From Orbilia blumenaviensis (lineage: Eukaryota; Ascomycota; Orbiliomycetes; Orbiliales; Orbiliaceae): a stretch of 64,000 bases of DNA. The notes below the pieces were generated by a model that made no database searches, was not told where the DNA came from, and saw only the letters and a list, made by a program, of their open reading frames with translations. Below are positions 1 to 13,194 of the stretch, in pieces; within the stretch, counting starts at the first letter, position 1; the number at the start of each line of letters is the position of its first letter. The position numbers and the translations under genes were made by a program. The DNA lies in the NCBI GenBank assembly GCA_036872755.1, contig JAVHNS010000002.1:2666001-2730000 (forward strand), given 5' to 3'.

Positions 1-391
1 GTTCCTACCATGTTGAAAGTTACGACATGCTTGAAGCTGACTTTGCCATTTCTATAAAAATCCACGAGATTGGCGTATATTTGCTCCGGACTCGAGCCAG
101 TAGGTAGGCCGAGAACGAATGGTCGGTCCTTTGTTGGCTGGAATTCATTGATCCTTTCTGACGTTCAATGGTATATTAGAATCGGTCTATCTGTACTATT
201 TCCTATCTCCAAATAGAGGAAATTTTTGGCCGTCGCTACTTGACACATACTAATGATGTATTCAGCGACCCACTGGGAGGTTTGGGTCTTGGTATCTCGA
301 ATAATAAGCCGCCTACGAGAAAAGGGTTATGTTAGTCAAACAAAACCAAAATTCAAATGGGAGGAGTGGCTAGATTTGGAAGGGCTAACAT
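1..391 (-). CDS. dam1: glucosamine-6-phosphate deaminase, N-terminal part (cut by window edge)
   Basis: The enzyme converts glucosamine-6-phosphate to fructose-6-phosphate and ammonia in the cytosol, the last step of GlcNAc catabolism. Exons on the minus strand: 390-391 (the first two bases of the start codon), 251-312 and 9-157; introns 313-389 and 158-250; another donor (GTAGGA) runs off at position 8. The joined protein begins MRLIIRDTK and contains [29 protein letters not shown] and HVVTFNM, the NagB/GNPDA signature up to the point where DEYVGL should follow. The start codon is split AT|G by intron 1, which has a GACTAAC branch site and a TAG acceptor. The upstream frame is closed by TGA with no other in-frame ATG. 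It diverges from the transporter gene at 2386. Family assignment is strong; the split start is inferred. Confidence 0.86.
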
Positions 392-2385
392 TTTAGCGTT
401 ATCGGTTTGCAGAATAGCTGCAGCTGTTGTTTTGGGCAAGCAGAAGTTCGGCGCCCTTGATATTGGGGTTCAGGAATTGCCCAAGATATCCAGTCGGTCC
501 AGAAGTACCGTACCAACTAGTGAGTTTACACTAACGGCACGGTCGGAATGCCGGGGTCAGCCGCTCAGCTATGTGATATAATGTTCCTGTAGACGAAGAA
601 AAACTCCCGGTCGACTTAGACGAGGCGAGATTGTTCCATCCGATCGACTGGTTCGGTTGTGATCCAACATCATCTCCGGCCAAGATGCGGAGTTGGATTG
701 TTGGATTGTTGACGACAAAGCCAGCATTTCGGGCCCCACAAGGAAACAGCAACATATCTGTGTCACCTTGCCACTAACTAGCCTCAGCTTCTATAACGTT
801 GGACCGTGTCACCACATTCGAGACTGCATCTTCCACCGTCATCATTCCATATCTTTTAGAAGTACATAGCAAGACTCATTATCATGAGATACACAGCGGA
901 CACTATCCACGGCATGGATAACGCCAAGACCTCTGTAATTGCAAAGAACAAGTACCGAACAGCGAAAGAAGAAACAAGGTTGCTTCGGCTGGACCCACTC
1001 GACGGCAGCCCAAATGTAACCGTTACCCAAATACAGCGATCGAGCCCTGTCATCAATTCCGTCACATGCAGCAGGACAAGGCCAAGGTTTCTGCCTACAA
1101 TTGCATTCCAAGCATTTTTTTGCTGAAACGAGCGCTGGCGTCCACCATTTGCGAAAACCCAAGCATAAGCGAGTTTTACCAGGACAAGCATTTGACATGC
1201 TCGCCATCTGAGGCTTTCTTGGCCCACAATACGGACTGTCGCGAGCCTCGATGGAAGGGCTTCTTCAAAGCTGCAGATGCTTATCTTAAAAGTAACATCG
1301 GTGGTGTCTCTCGCTTTATCTGTGGGGAACAGAATATTGGGGTAACCGGTCGCCTGGGATCGATAGATAAACAGGGGAATAAAAAGCATGGCCTACATAT
1401 TGTCTCCACAAGCTACCATACCGAGCCAGTGGGGCTCTTGAACCCTTCGGAAAGTTGGAATAGTTGCATTGCACGGCGGATGGAACAAAGAAAACTGCAC
1501 ACGCGACAAAGAAGTGGTTTATATTACACAGATTACACATAAGAACAGAAACAAAGTCACATGGACTGAGAATTGATGTCCCTCCCCTCGACCGAAGCAC
1601 ACGATATCATGAAGCTCGAGCTTTCTTGCATGAAATTTCGTGGAGATACCCGAGTGTTGAAGGTCGAATTCGCAGCGAATACCAGGGTTTGGAAGCCAAT
1701 TCCCAAGGCCCCTGCACATGCATGCGGGCGAATTTACTTTTTCTGAGGGGTTGCGACAGCCCGCAGATACCATGGACGAAAATCTGACCGCTAGAAGCTC
1801 TTTTCCAAGCTAGAATTTTAAGATTTTGTGTCAAACAGAGGTGGTCTCCTGCGTGGCGCTCGATCCGCCGACGGCATGTACTATTGATATGCGTGATTGC
1901 CCAAAATACGACCAAACAAGCCAATCAGTCACCGCTGCTACACTGCGTCCGGCCAGCCATAATGATCATTCCCGCAGATACTAATCTGAGATAGTCGTAA
2001 CAGCGACACACCAGCTAACCATGCACGGCATCCGGTCTTGTGCCGTTTCAATTATCAATTCGGGTTTGTTCTTCCCTTGGTTGGTGTCACAGAGAATAAA
2101 TCGTGCATCCATACATCCAGCTGCACTATACTACAGAATTCCATGTGCCCTGGCTCAGACATCGCCAGGGTCCCTCTTCAACAATATTCCCCACTCGCCT
2201 CCTCCTCCCCCTCGAGTTCTACATAAATCGTCTTCATCCTTCCCTCTTCCCTTACTATCTCTTCTCTCCGTAGCACTCTCGCCCATCCAAAAAAGAAGAG
2301 TCTCGGAACCTCTATCCCTGGCATCGACATCGCATACCCATCGACACCCTTGCATTAGCGCACTAATCAATAGCTAGCCGGCATA
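392..2385. promoter_or_regulatory. divergent intergenic region between dam1 and ngt1
   Basis: This 2-kb stretch separates two divergently transcribed GlcNAc genes, so it probably holds shared control elements. Several ORFs of 60-177 codons overlap on both strands but none looks like a known protein and they contradict one another. A pyrimidine-rich tract lies at about 2190-2290, directly upstream of the ngt1 start, as is usual for highly expressed filamentous-fungal genes. I could not pick out a convincing regulator site by eye. Confidence 0.5.
2190..2290 (+). promoter_or_regulatory. CT-rich core promoter / leader tract of ngt1
   Basis: This is a run of C and T with few purines (cctcctcctccccctcg and following), ending about 95 bases before the ATG at 2386. 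Such tracts mark transcription start regions in filamentous fungi. The start site itself is inferred, not seen. Confidence 0.45.
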
Positions 2386-4164
2386 ATGAGCACTGAAGCT
2401 CACGTATCGGAGAAGACTGGCGCGGCAGTCGAACATGATTCGGAAAAAGCTCTTCCAGAATACCATGAACCACCTACCGGTTGGCTTTACCGTGAACGAA
2501 AGCTTGGGCCAATCACGCTACCTTACTATGCGTCGCCTATCTCCCAGTTGCTCATCGTAGCCTTTGTTTGTGTAAGTCCCTTCCATAAAGTAGAAATTTC
2601 AAAATTCTAGACTTTTTTTTGCTTCTATTCCCTCAAATTCTTCTCTGTCGTAGATTAGTGCGACTGACACGTGACGTCATAAAATATATATAGTTCCTCT
2701 GCCCGGGTATGTTCAACGCCTTGTCCGGGCTTGGGGGTGGTGGCCAGCTTGACCCAACTGTTTCGGATGATTCTACCGTCGCCCTATATTCTACCTTCGC
2801 AACTGTCGCATTCTTTTCCGGGTCTATTTGCAATAAAATTGGTATCAAGGCGACACTTTCTTTCGGTGGCTTCGGGTACGCTTTGTACTCGGCGTCCTTC
2901 CTTTGCTATAACCATACTGGTAACCATGGATTCGTTATTTTCGCTGGAGTGAGTGACGCGCACGCCTAATAAGGAGAATATTGAAGGTAAAGAGCTAACG
3001 GAGCTTCAGGCATTGCTCGGTGTTTGTGCCGGTCTCCTCTGGTGTGCCCAAGGCACCATCATGGTTAGTTCTAATCCAGGCTCTGAGTATATAAGTTTTT
3101 GAGAAAGTACTGACTGGTAGAAATAGATGTCATATCCCTCTGAAAAATCAAAGGGTAGCTATATCAGTATTTTCTGGATGATCTTCAACCTTGGCGCTGT
3201 TATTGGTAGTTTGGTGAGCGACGAAATAGCCGGTTGATAGCTTTAGTAATGTGCTAACATATAATATCAGGTTCCTCTTGTTGATAACATTAAGAATAAG
3301 CATGGTAATGTGGGAGATGGTACCTACATCGGTTTTTTGGTTCTCATGGGCGGCGGCGCTGTCCTCGCATTGTTCCTTCTCGACTCCAACAAGATCATCC
3401 GAAAGGACGGCTCCAAAGTCATCAGTGTTAAACATCCGTCCTGGAAATCAGAGCTTCTCGGTCTCTGGGAAGTCCTCATCTCTGAACCATGGATTCTCGC
3501 TCTTTTCCCAATGTTCTTCTCGTCGAATTACTTCTACAGCTACCAATTTAATGCCTACAATCTCGCCAGATTCACCACCCGAACCCGTTCTCTCAACTCC
3601 CTTCTATACTGGCTCTCTCAGATCATCGGCGCTGCCCTCATGGGATTTGCACTTGACACGAAGTATATGACTCGAGTTACCCGCGCCAGGGCTGGATTCG
3701 CCTTTGTCTTCATTCTCACGCTCGGAATCTGGGGAGGCGGTTATGCATTCCAGAGACAGTACACTCGCGCGACCGCTGATATTATCCCCAAGATTGATTG
3801 GCACGATAATGGATACGGCGGCCCCTTGTTCTTGTACATGTGCTACGGTCTCTATGATGCGATCTGGCAAACTTACGTCTACTGGGTTATGGGCGCTCTG
3901 TCGAACAACTCTCGAAAACTCGCCATATATGCCGGTTTCTATAAGGGTATCCAAAGCGCCGGGTCCGCCATTACTTTCCGTCTCGACTCTTTGAAAGTTC
4001 CGTACATGCGAATGTTCGGTAGCACTTGGGGCCTCCTTCTCGGTAGCTTGGTGGTCGCTGCTCCAATTATCTTCCTTCGGATCCAGGAGCATGTGTCTGC
4101 TGAAGAAGATTTGAAATTTTCTGATGAAACTGAGTCAGTCGAAAAGTTTGAGCAGAAGGATTGA
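2386..4164 (+). CDS. ngt1: UNC93/DUF895-type MFS transporter, probable GlcNAc transporter
   Basis: A plasma-membrane permease of the major facilitator superfamily, predicted to import N-acetylglucosamine. Five exons: 2386-2571, 2694-2948, 3010-3063, 3127-3213 and 3271-4164, giving 491 residues. All boundaries keep frame and use GTAAGT, GTGAGT, GTTAGT and GTGAGC donors. The N-terminal 40 residues are polar and cytosolic (MSTEAHVSEKTGAAVEHD). About eleven hydrophobic segments follow, with FLCPGMFNALSGLGGGGQ in the first loop region, as in UNC93-like proteins, and FFSSNYFYSYQFNAYNLARF in the second half. The tail is acidic (SAEEDLKFSDETESVEKF). Candida Ngt1 and its filamentous homologues belong to this branch. 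The position beside the deaminase and upstream of an Ndt80 factor supports GlcNAc as substrate. Another small-molecule substrate cannot be excluded from sequence. Confidence 0.85.
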
Positions 4165-7100
4165 TACCTAGAACGACTACATTGTACGACTTGAAGTTTT
4201 CTTATTTTAACGGACGCACTTCGTTTTCTCCTTCGATAATAATCTAGTAACGTCTTAAGCGTTAATGCCCTTTCTTCTACCGTTGTTCTGTTGCACATAG
4301 GGTAGCCCTGTGTAGTTTTACAGGACCTTCCTCTATGTCGTGCACGTATTTCTCCTGTAACTCACACAAAAGAACCAAGCCATCTGATCCTCTTCCAGTC
4401 GCAATCTTCGAGCATTCTTTCCTTTGAAATTTGCCTATTTTTAGCGTTCTTGTTGTCCAACAACCTACAATCGCTACCCTTTCCAAGAGCTGACATGCAT
4501 AAACCGTATAGCGGGCGCCGGGGTTATGTCCATTTTGTTCTTCTCATGATCCCCTGACTTTGGATTCCGTGTATACACCCCATCGATCACCATTGCAGAA
4601 AAGTTTAAAACATACCCTCGTTCGAGGAATGTCTCCATGCTTTACCCCCAATTGTCACTAGTATAACCTATAGTTTTGTCCCCGTGCGCCATGCATATTA
4701 CGATGTTAATATCCTAATAAATAAGAAGATCTGGTGACTCTGTCCAATAGTTTAATTGTTGTGAGCCGTGTCTTTTTATATCGATATTGCGATGTTGCAT
4801 TGGGGCGGCAGAGCCGAAGAATAGGCTCGCTGCCCAGTGGCACTACTCATAGAAAGGAAACAAATAAACCGGGAATAGAAACTATTCCGTTCGGTATATA
4901 GTAGCCCCCATTACTGTTGTTACATGACCATCCACGTTGAGGTATCTAGGGATAGTGTTTGTTGTTTTTTAGGCGTCTGTGATGCTATATTGGTCGTGGC
5001 TTATATCACGCCTAATGGCATATTGGGTCGCGGATTAGACAGTGAGCAGTGAAAAAGCGCCATCCCCACCTTCCATTGAAGGATGTAAAGCTTAATTTAT
5101 TAATAATGCGACTCAAATAACCTCAATATTTCACTTCATGCGAGGTAAAGGCTTCTCGAACTTCTCCGAAATAAGCAGTTCTTCAGCGGCGGCTGAGGAT
5201 ATGGTCGAAAATATTGTTCTTCCAGATATAGAAATCACTCCATAGCTAACCTAAATTTACAATGGGGTTCCATGATTTGATGAACCAACTAGCATCTCCT
5301 ATATTATGATCGTGATCCAATCAGAACGGCTGAGCTGATAATAGCTGGGATTGCACTGTCGACCAAAGAATTATCCGAAATGCGTACGGCTAGTCTGCAG
5401 GCTGCCTTTTCAGCCCAGTGGACCTGGTCGAACCAACGGCCCCCTTTCCTTCACGTAGACCCGTATTTTTATGCTTGCTTCTTGATTTGCTTGATTGATT
5501 CTCGGGTAGTTACTTTAAATGTATGTAGGTACCGATACAACGTCAACCAGGGGTGAACAGTGGTCGGGGACTCGACTAGAATCTTTGTAAGGGGTGAGAT
5601 ACAGTATGTAAGCCGCGTAAGCCTTGGCCATTTTTTGCTATTTTTCCGACTGGATAGGGATTCGTGCGGAAGGGCTGAATTCGAGGTTCTTGGGGGCGAG
5701 AACCGTCTATGGAGAATGGATATCTACGTACGCCCATACGGCTGGAATTGTGTTCGTGACCTCAAGTTTTGTGTTATCCTGGTGTCAAAGCAATAATGCC
5801 TTTCCGTTCGTGACTTGTTTGCATGCGCGTCCCCACCTCCCTGGCCTTGGTAGTTCGTTTCTTGGAGGTCCTGGCCTTGCACATATGGGGGGGTTCACCT
5901 GGAGGAGGAGGCCGCAGGAAGCAAGGGGCTGTGAAGCCGGAAATCGGGTGGACTTTGCGCGACTGTCATGCAATAGCGAGTATTCTGTACGTACATACGT
6001 TCGAAACCTCGACAGCTGCGTTAACCACGGAAGTCGCTACCATCGGGGAACAACGCAGCCATTGCAGACTGTAAGACATCCCGCACGGCCGTCCCGGCTC
6101 AAATTCTAGGCAGACAATCTATTCCATTCGAATGGGTCTGGTCTGGTACGGCTCTACCAACCTCCGCACAAACAAACCCCTAGCTCTCGCGACTTTCCGG
6201 CTCTTTTTTCTGAGTTGAATGAAACCCTTTTGGCTTTTTTCTTTTCTTGTTTTTTTGGTATCGGACGGTCATTGTTTTTTGGGGGCTTTAACAGTCAATT
6301 GCCGCTACGGAAAAATTGTGAGCTCTGCGGTGACAGGGATTAGTAATCTATCTGGTTAGGTTCGAAGCGTGATGGCAAAAGCTAGAGTTTAGTTCGACGT
6401 CTGTGTGTTTGGTTTCGGTTTGACGTAGTGCAGTGGATGTCTAGGCTGGGCCTGCTGATATAAACACCATAAGCTTTCGAGAACATCCCAGACAAGTCTC
6501 TTATCCATAAGACCAATAACCTCATTAGTCTCACAAAACAAAAAAAACCGTTCAGGGTCCCAATAGTGGTAATCGGCTTAAGCCTCTTAAACGGTAATCA
6601 CCTTAAACAACAACCTAGCAAAGACAATTTAATGTCCAAGATTAGTATCAATTGACTTTATTAAAGCTCCACCTATCAAGCTTAAATTCCACAATTGCAC
6701 AAGCAAGGTATGTTACTTCTATATATAATCTACAGAAGTAAAAAATAAAAAAAAATAAAATAAAAGCCTGACATCTTTGGCATAGCTACTAGCTAGTATA
6801 ATCGCGCAAAGTAAGAAAAGTTGAAAAAGAGATAACAAGAGAGGGGGGAAAATGCTCCACTTTGGGCCCGCCGACTCTGTGCCCGAGGAGCTTAGCTTCG
6901 CCAGCCGCGGAGCCCGTCAACTGGAAATGTCTGACACCGGGGAAATTCCTGAGCAAGTCGGCGGATCGATCCGTCTTTTGGGGGCTTTGAAGAAGGATCG
7001 ATACAACCTAATGAAACAAATCTATCCAAGACCTTAATACTACTATTATGGTGATCAATGTTGGGTCCTTTGTCAAAAGGCTAAAGGAGTAACGACTTTT

Positions 7101-10100
7101 GTCACTTTAGGGCTATCCTGTGGAGATTCAAAGACATATGGCCCACGTAGCCACTGTGGCATGGAAGAGAAAAAAAAAACAATAATAATTCGACAGTCTC
7201 TGATCACGGGGGAGCCATATGGCCCCTTCCTTACAGGGAGTAACTAGTTATTCATAAAGACACAATATCCAATCATCGGAATACTCCCGTGATAACGATG
7301 CCAGGAATGTTGTCAGTGCATACACGCGGGATAAAGGTTCTATTAATATCCACTACTTTTTCACTCCCTCATTGATGGTACTCGAGGGGAAGTGGCGGTA
7401 GAATTTTTCTAAGCCGTGACGGGAGAATCTAAGGGCCGAGGCGTGAAAATATGCTCATGACTTTTTTTTGGACAGCCGGCCAAGAGGCAGAAAGTATCGA
7501 GGAGGCGAGGGAACAGCGTCTACGTATATCGAGACGAGATACTCACTTGCATAAAGAGGAGGTTGAAAAAAGTCTTCCCACTAGTGTTATAACTCGGGCT
7601 TGTTAATTATACCTCCGGAAAAGGTACCGGCTTGGTTCCGGTCTATGGGGAATGCAGGCATGCGTAAACGTGCTTGAAGCAGATGCGAAGGCTTCACATC
7701 CTTCGGTTCAATGTAACTTTGTACCTGTACCTGTACCTTCGCCCGTACCTTACTCACCAAGCAATATGAGACTCTGCCCTTTTGAATATACCCGCTGTCT
7801 GGTTGTTGGATAGATAGCTGGGTTAGCTTGAGAAACTCGGGGGACCACCAGCCGTCGGACCAGCTATCTGGACTTATTACTAACAAGCGTGACTTTTTTG
7901 ATGAAATAAGCATCGCCTAATCCTCTTTGCAACCAGGAATCCTGTGTGCAGTCGAAGAATCTTGTGGAGTAAAAAGGCAAAGACTTCAACAAGCAGACCG
8001 GGGACATATATCCACAACCTACTCGTTCAAGGGCCTGTTTCGTCTCAACAACCCAAAATGATCCCTGGTCCCGAATAACATCGTGTTGTATATGTTACAT
8101 GTACCCACGTCTACTTCCTAAAAGGTTTTTTTGAGCTTTTCGGCAGAAAGAAAACAAACTAAGAGGATCTGAAGGAAAAAAGAGACGAGGACTTGCTCTG
8201 TCTGCATGTTGTCTGTTGCCCACCCGCGCCGGCTCGAAGTTTGCTTTGAGAGAGAAAAAATGCGAATGCATTTGGCTCGAGCTCATGAGTTGATTTTTGG
8301 GGGGTAGTTTTCGTGACCACCAGCTAACATCCACATGAGTTAAAAATAGCATCTTTCCTTTCGGTGGTGTATGGATCCACATTCCCCTATCATTGCGAAG
8401 TGATAACTACTTTTAATCGTTTAAAGCGATCTGAGTAATGGCGTGAATGGCGAGCTGTCTTCTTTCTGCTTTCGATCGTGCGGGAAAAAAGAGGCTTTGC
8501 ACAAAAAGAGCCAAACACTTTATGCTTCTACCCCCGCATGGTAGCATTTGGGCTTGCGAGGTCCTGTTCGGAGTGGCCTTTCGCAGCTCTCCAATCGCCA
8601 CGTTCAGGGACGGATACTAGTTAGACTCCACTCGGAATCCACTTATGTGTAATGGTTTTTTTTGGGGCCACTGGCCTGCAATGCTGTTAAAGGAAAGTTT
8701 ACGCTTGAGACATTATGACCTCATACGGCGTTTGCTAGCATCTGGCGGACAGCGGTTGCTCGGGAATGGGATGCGTCTGTGTCGTATCTGATATAATATG
8801 GGGAAAACTTTAGTAGACCCGTAGACGGGAGCCCTCGACAAGACGTTGTATTCTCCCGTAAACGAGAAGCAGCAGAGCCTCAGGAAGATCCGTCTATGTA
8901 TGAATGTGATAATCATTTAGGGCAGAAATTTAAAAAAGACTTAAAATCCTCGTGGATGCATGTCGCAGCCGGGCTACCCGAGTCTTGTTTTTTCTTTCTT
9001 GCCGTTTTCTCTACCATATGGGCCCATGACCTTCTCGCAGAATGTACCCTGATCATCGAGATCGAAATAACGTTCTTTTAGGTTCACAACATTTTTATTT
9101 ATTTTTTATTTTTCGATTCGATTTTTTTTGCCTTTTCCTAGAATTTGTTTTTTCTAGGCGTGCATGTATCTGTATGTAGTCTACAAGACATCGGAGGAAA
9201 TATTTTGTGGTCCAAATAGTTGTGCAAACTCACTAGAACTGTTTTTTGCATGGTGGGGATAAAAATAGCGGCAACTGAAGGGCCAGATTTTTTTTGATGC
9301 CCGTACTCACGAGATCACGGTCCGCTTATCGTACAAAGCAAAAAGGAAGAACCGGGCATAGGAGAGGAACTCACTCTCGGTTGATCATTTAAGAGTGTCT
9401 CAAACGAAATACTTTCTTGTGAGTATCGAATACTGGTTAGTAAGTAGACTTGAGTCTGGGCGGATATGAAATCTGTTAGTAAGTGAGTTGCTCGTCTCTT
9501 TTTGTGGTGGCGTGTGCATCGCATCGGTGCCTCTTCAGACGAAGTCCGTTTAGCTTCTGGAAGGCTGGAAACTTTTCCGGTGAGAAATGGGTTGGACGAT
9601 GTCATTGAATCCACCCTCAGAGAATGGTTGAGTGCCTGTGCGGCGTGTCGGACCCCGCGACCAATAGGGCAGGTGGGTACCTGTTTCTTCGTATGACCAG
9701 ACATAGCCCTGAAGGATATCTAGCAAATCCCTGGACCATGTCGACACAAAAAGACTCTGGGCTAAGGTTTTCGAAGTTCTTAAAGCGTGACTTTGGGGAT
9801 CAAGTTTGTTAGAGAATGTGTTCTCTACTATGTAGAAATATTAATAATAGCCTTGCTTGTGTGTCGTGACTGTGGACTTTCCCGATCGCTGCCCTGTGAA
9901 TGGACAGAATTGGACATAGCCCCAGTCGTACATAGCCTCATCAAATGTCATCCCGCTGTTACCTTTGCTGAAGTACCCCTTCAGGATCCCCGGTTGTTGG
10001 AGATCAGGCCTCTGTGTGATGGATGCCTCACAAAGCATACCAATTCGAGCGGACTAATGCGACATGCCCACCTATCTGCGCCTGGATTATCATGGCTTGT

Positions 10101-12399
10101 CAGCATCAGTCGAGGGGAATTCTCGAAGACGGGAAAGAAGAAACAAATGCGTTTTAGTTTTATCAGCAAAAATATGTATGATGTAAGTTTAACGTTATAA
10201 CGGTTAGGCCAATTACGAGACGGATTGGTCATAGCCACATACAGTTTTCTATGCTTCCTTCGTCTCAGTGTGCTGGTTAGGGTATCAACGTCCGCCGACA
10301 AACGTGCTCAGGAAAACAAAAGATCCCCAGGGCTTGGTGTTTGGGAGGAAAGGGCAGCCCAGGACTGGGTAACCAATGTTAAACTGTGCGTGTCTCCACG
10401 AGACCTTTTGTATGTATGTCCCTTCGCAGAAGGCCGCTTCGCTCCATCGATAGGAACCGGGGACATCCAATGAGACCTTTCTATTATGTTTCACGGGAAT
10501 GCCTGCTCGTACCTGTTGTTCACGAGGTGGTTCTATTTTCGGAGGCGGACGAGTCTTAATCCGTATAAAAAATGCGAGGGTGGTGCATCCGCTTAGTAAA
10601 CGAAGAACAAGCAGCTAGCAGCAAAAAGTCCTCCATGTATGCATGGGCTCCGCTCAGTCGTTCGATTTCATCCGAATAGCTGGGCTGATTATGGGAATTT
10701 AGAGGGCAAACCGCAGAAAAAGAACCAAGTCCAAGTCCCTGATTAATATCAGAAATACGCCTGTACCTTTTCGTACGAATATACTTGGAGAGGGAGATCA
10801 GGTACTTTTGGCCAGGAGGAGGACTTTTTGTTTTTCGAGTTTGGAAGATCAGGTGCCCAAGTATAGGTACTTTATTGTCCCTGACTCCACCCCATTTTTT
10901 TCTTGCGAATGAGTTCTTATGTGGAGTCGAGTGACAGCATCAACCGGGCCTGTTCGTTTAGCTTGGCTAGGGTTGTTCGGGAACAACAATCGAAGCAGGA
11001 TGGAAGAAGCTTCAGAGTAAGGTGCTCTTCTCCAGGTTGCTAAACATAGACCTGGACAGAGGTTCTACAGGGGGCAGGGGGTGGTTGGAAAGTCAGTTTT
11101 AATGGGATGATTTGATCGAGATTCTGACTGAAAGTCAGAGTGAGGTGCTTTTTTTTTTTTGGGGGGGGGGCGTCGGTCAGTCAGTTGGAGCCGTTCGCCC
11201 TTGTCCCATGCCGCTGTCAAAGCAGAAGGAGAGCAGCATCCTTCTTTGTATGTTCGCATGGAGACAGCGATGGGTAGCTACCGAAATCGGGTGAGATTAT
11301 GGGATTCAAGGGTCAGAATAGAAGGTCAAAGGGAAAGAAGAGACGAGGCCGCGGATTGAGGCGCGGTAGTCGGTGTCTGTCTCTCGCAAAGCATATTTAG
11401 GATATTTCCTCCACTGTCGTTAGATCTGTTGTTATGCTTTTTGGGTTCCCCGTAGTATAGCTGCAGCATATATATGTGAACGATACAGCTGCTGGGGTCT
11501 TTGCTTTTTGATGGCCGGTCTTTGCAGGACAGGGAGAGATTTTTGGCAGTAGGGCGTGGGGCCAAACGAGAGGGCTAAACATCTGCATCTGCGCTGCGAC
11601 TTTGTACCGGTACCAGCGACCGCTTGAATGCCCTTTTTTCTGTCCTCAAGACTTGTGCATGGCATGGCCTTTTCCTAAGGCCCCTTGTAATGCATATGCA
11701 GAATAGACGGCCACGCTGCTGCTGCTGCCATGTAGACTATAGTGTAGCCAACGAACCAACCAGCAGAAGCAGCAGCCGCAGAAACTTAAACTGTAGAGCT
11801 TGTCCAAGACAAGATTTCCCTATAGCGTCTGTATATATGTAATAGTATACTTGCTTGTGTATGCATGGTATGGTACTGCAGTACTGCCTGCAGTACTAGT
11901 ACTGAAAATACCCATGTATGTATCCGGTATGGCATCGTCAGTTAGGGTCCATCTGCAGCAGCACCGGAGGGACGGAAAAGAGCAACAAGAGACGAATGAA
12001 CAAACGAACGAACCTTGCGGAAGAAGCAACCAACTGTCGTCGAGGAGGAGAGAGAGAAAAGCCAGAGAGCGGGAAACCTTAATCCACCCAAGCTAAGGAA
12101 AAACGAAAAAACCGAGTCTCTTCAGCGCCAGCGCCAGGAGCGGTCTAGTTGGCTTTGGTGACCAAGTGCAAGGCAAGTCAAGTGCAAAAGAAAAAAAAAG
12201 AACGGAGTACGGAGTACTGTACCAATTGTAGAGGGCCGGTACATACCCCTCCCCGTTTGGGTCCCGCGAGCACATCGCAAAAAATAGAACCCGCAGAGAC
12301 ACGATCAGAAGGAAACCGAAGGAGGCAGAGTTAGACCGAACGATCGAAACGTTAACGTCCTCCCATTCGAGCTCGCTCCACAGCACCTGCTCTTGGGGT

Positions 12400-12560
12400 T
12401 CCCAATCCACCCCCCATCCCCTTCCGCCTCAATCGTCATCCGACCATTCTCTGGGTCCTTTTACCCACACCCCCAAAAAGTTCATATAGGGCGGCTTCCC
12501 GCTTCCCAATTTTTTTCTTTCTTCCATTCTGGCTCGGTGCGTCACTCGTTATAGTCTCTC
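12400..12560 (+). promoter_or_regulatory. CT-rich tract, candidate core promoter of ron1
   Basis: A long C/T-rich stretch (with ccaccccccatcccc and cccacaccccc) lies about 650-800 bases upstream of the ron1 start codon. If transcription starts here the mRNA has a leader of more than 600 nt, with several upstream ATGs. This is inferred from composition only. Confidence 0.35.
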
Positions 12561-12889
12561 GTTTATACTAGACCGGTGTTGAGGAGGAATCAGCAATAAC
12601 CACTATCAAACATTTTAATCTCACCACAGCTCTCGAGCTACCCACATCCGTTTATATCATCACAGTAGGAACACAGCATAGCAAGGCAAACGAAACCTCA
12701 GTCCGGTTATCCGGTAACGCTAGGAGCCTTCGGCATTCCGTTACACTCGCTCGTCGTAATCGATACGGATATCTCCAAGATCCGTCAACTGCCCGCAAGG
12801 AAAAAAAAAAAAAAAAACATTCATCAGAACAGCCCATCGAATGATTGGAAGGCGGCTACGGTAGCTAATCGCATTAACCGGCTCATCCG

Positions 12890-12924
12890 CCAAACCAAAA
12901 CCAAAACCAAAAACCAATCCAAAC
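12890..12924 (+). repeat. CCAAAA hexanucleotide tandem repeat
   Basis: Imperfect tandem copies of CCAAAA lie in the presumed ron1 leader, about 270 bases before the start codon. Confidence 0.8.
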
Positions 12925-13194
12925 ATTATTGGGCTTTCGGGCTTCAATTTCGACACTCGCTTGACCAAAATAAAAATACCTACCTACGTTCTTCATATAC
13001 ATAATAGTATATATACTTACTTTCTTAAGTATTTACTTGAGTATCTACTTATTTACACCCGTTTACAACCTATACAATTGAAAACCACTCTTCGGATCTT
13101 TTTTGGTACCAAAAATACACATATAAAAAAGACCGGCTTATTTTTAACTCCATCGGTTGACCATTTAAATAATATACCTCCCGCCCTTCCCGCA

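Larger units (their letters stand above)
4165..13194. other. 9-kb gene-free region between ngt1 and ron1
   Basis: No recognisable protein gene lies on either strand. The ORFs present are short (mostly under 140 codons), overlap on opposite strands and resemble no family. The sequence carries homopolymer runs (for example T then G at 11149-11170), a GTACCT repeat near 7721-7747, a CCAAAA repeat at 12890-12924 and a pyrimidine-rich tract at about 12400-12560. The right-hand 0.8 kb looks like promoter and 5' leader of ron1. The rest may be extended regulatory DNA or long leader transcripts. Confidence 0.55.

Noticed and set aside
856..1389. 177-codon minus-strand open frame between dam1 and ngt1
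   Set aside because: Opposite-strand and shifted frames of similar length overlap it, no family resemblance is visible, and it lies in the divergent promoter region.
1144..1831. Two matches to the Ndt80 core site CRCAAAW between dam1 and ngt1 (near 1147 and 1824)
   Set aside because: About one match per 2 kb is expected by chance for this degenerate 7-mer on two strands, so this is not evidence of regulation.
6852..7037. 61-codon ATG frame, more GC-rich than the DNA around it
   Set aside because: Short, unrecognised and without conserved motifs; possible small protein or remnant, but nothing supports it beyond the frame.
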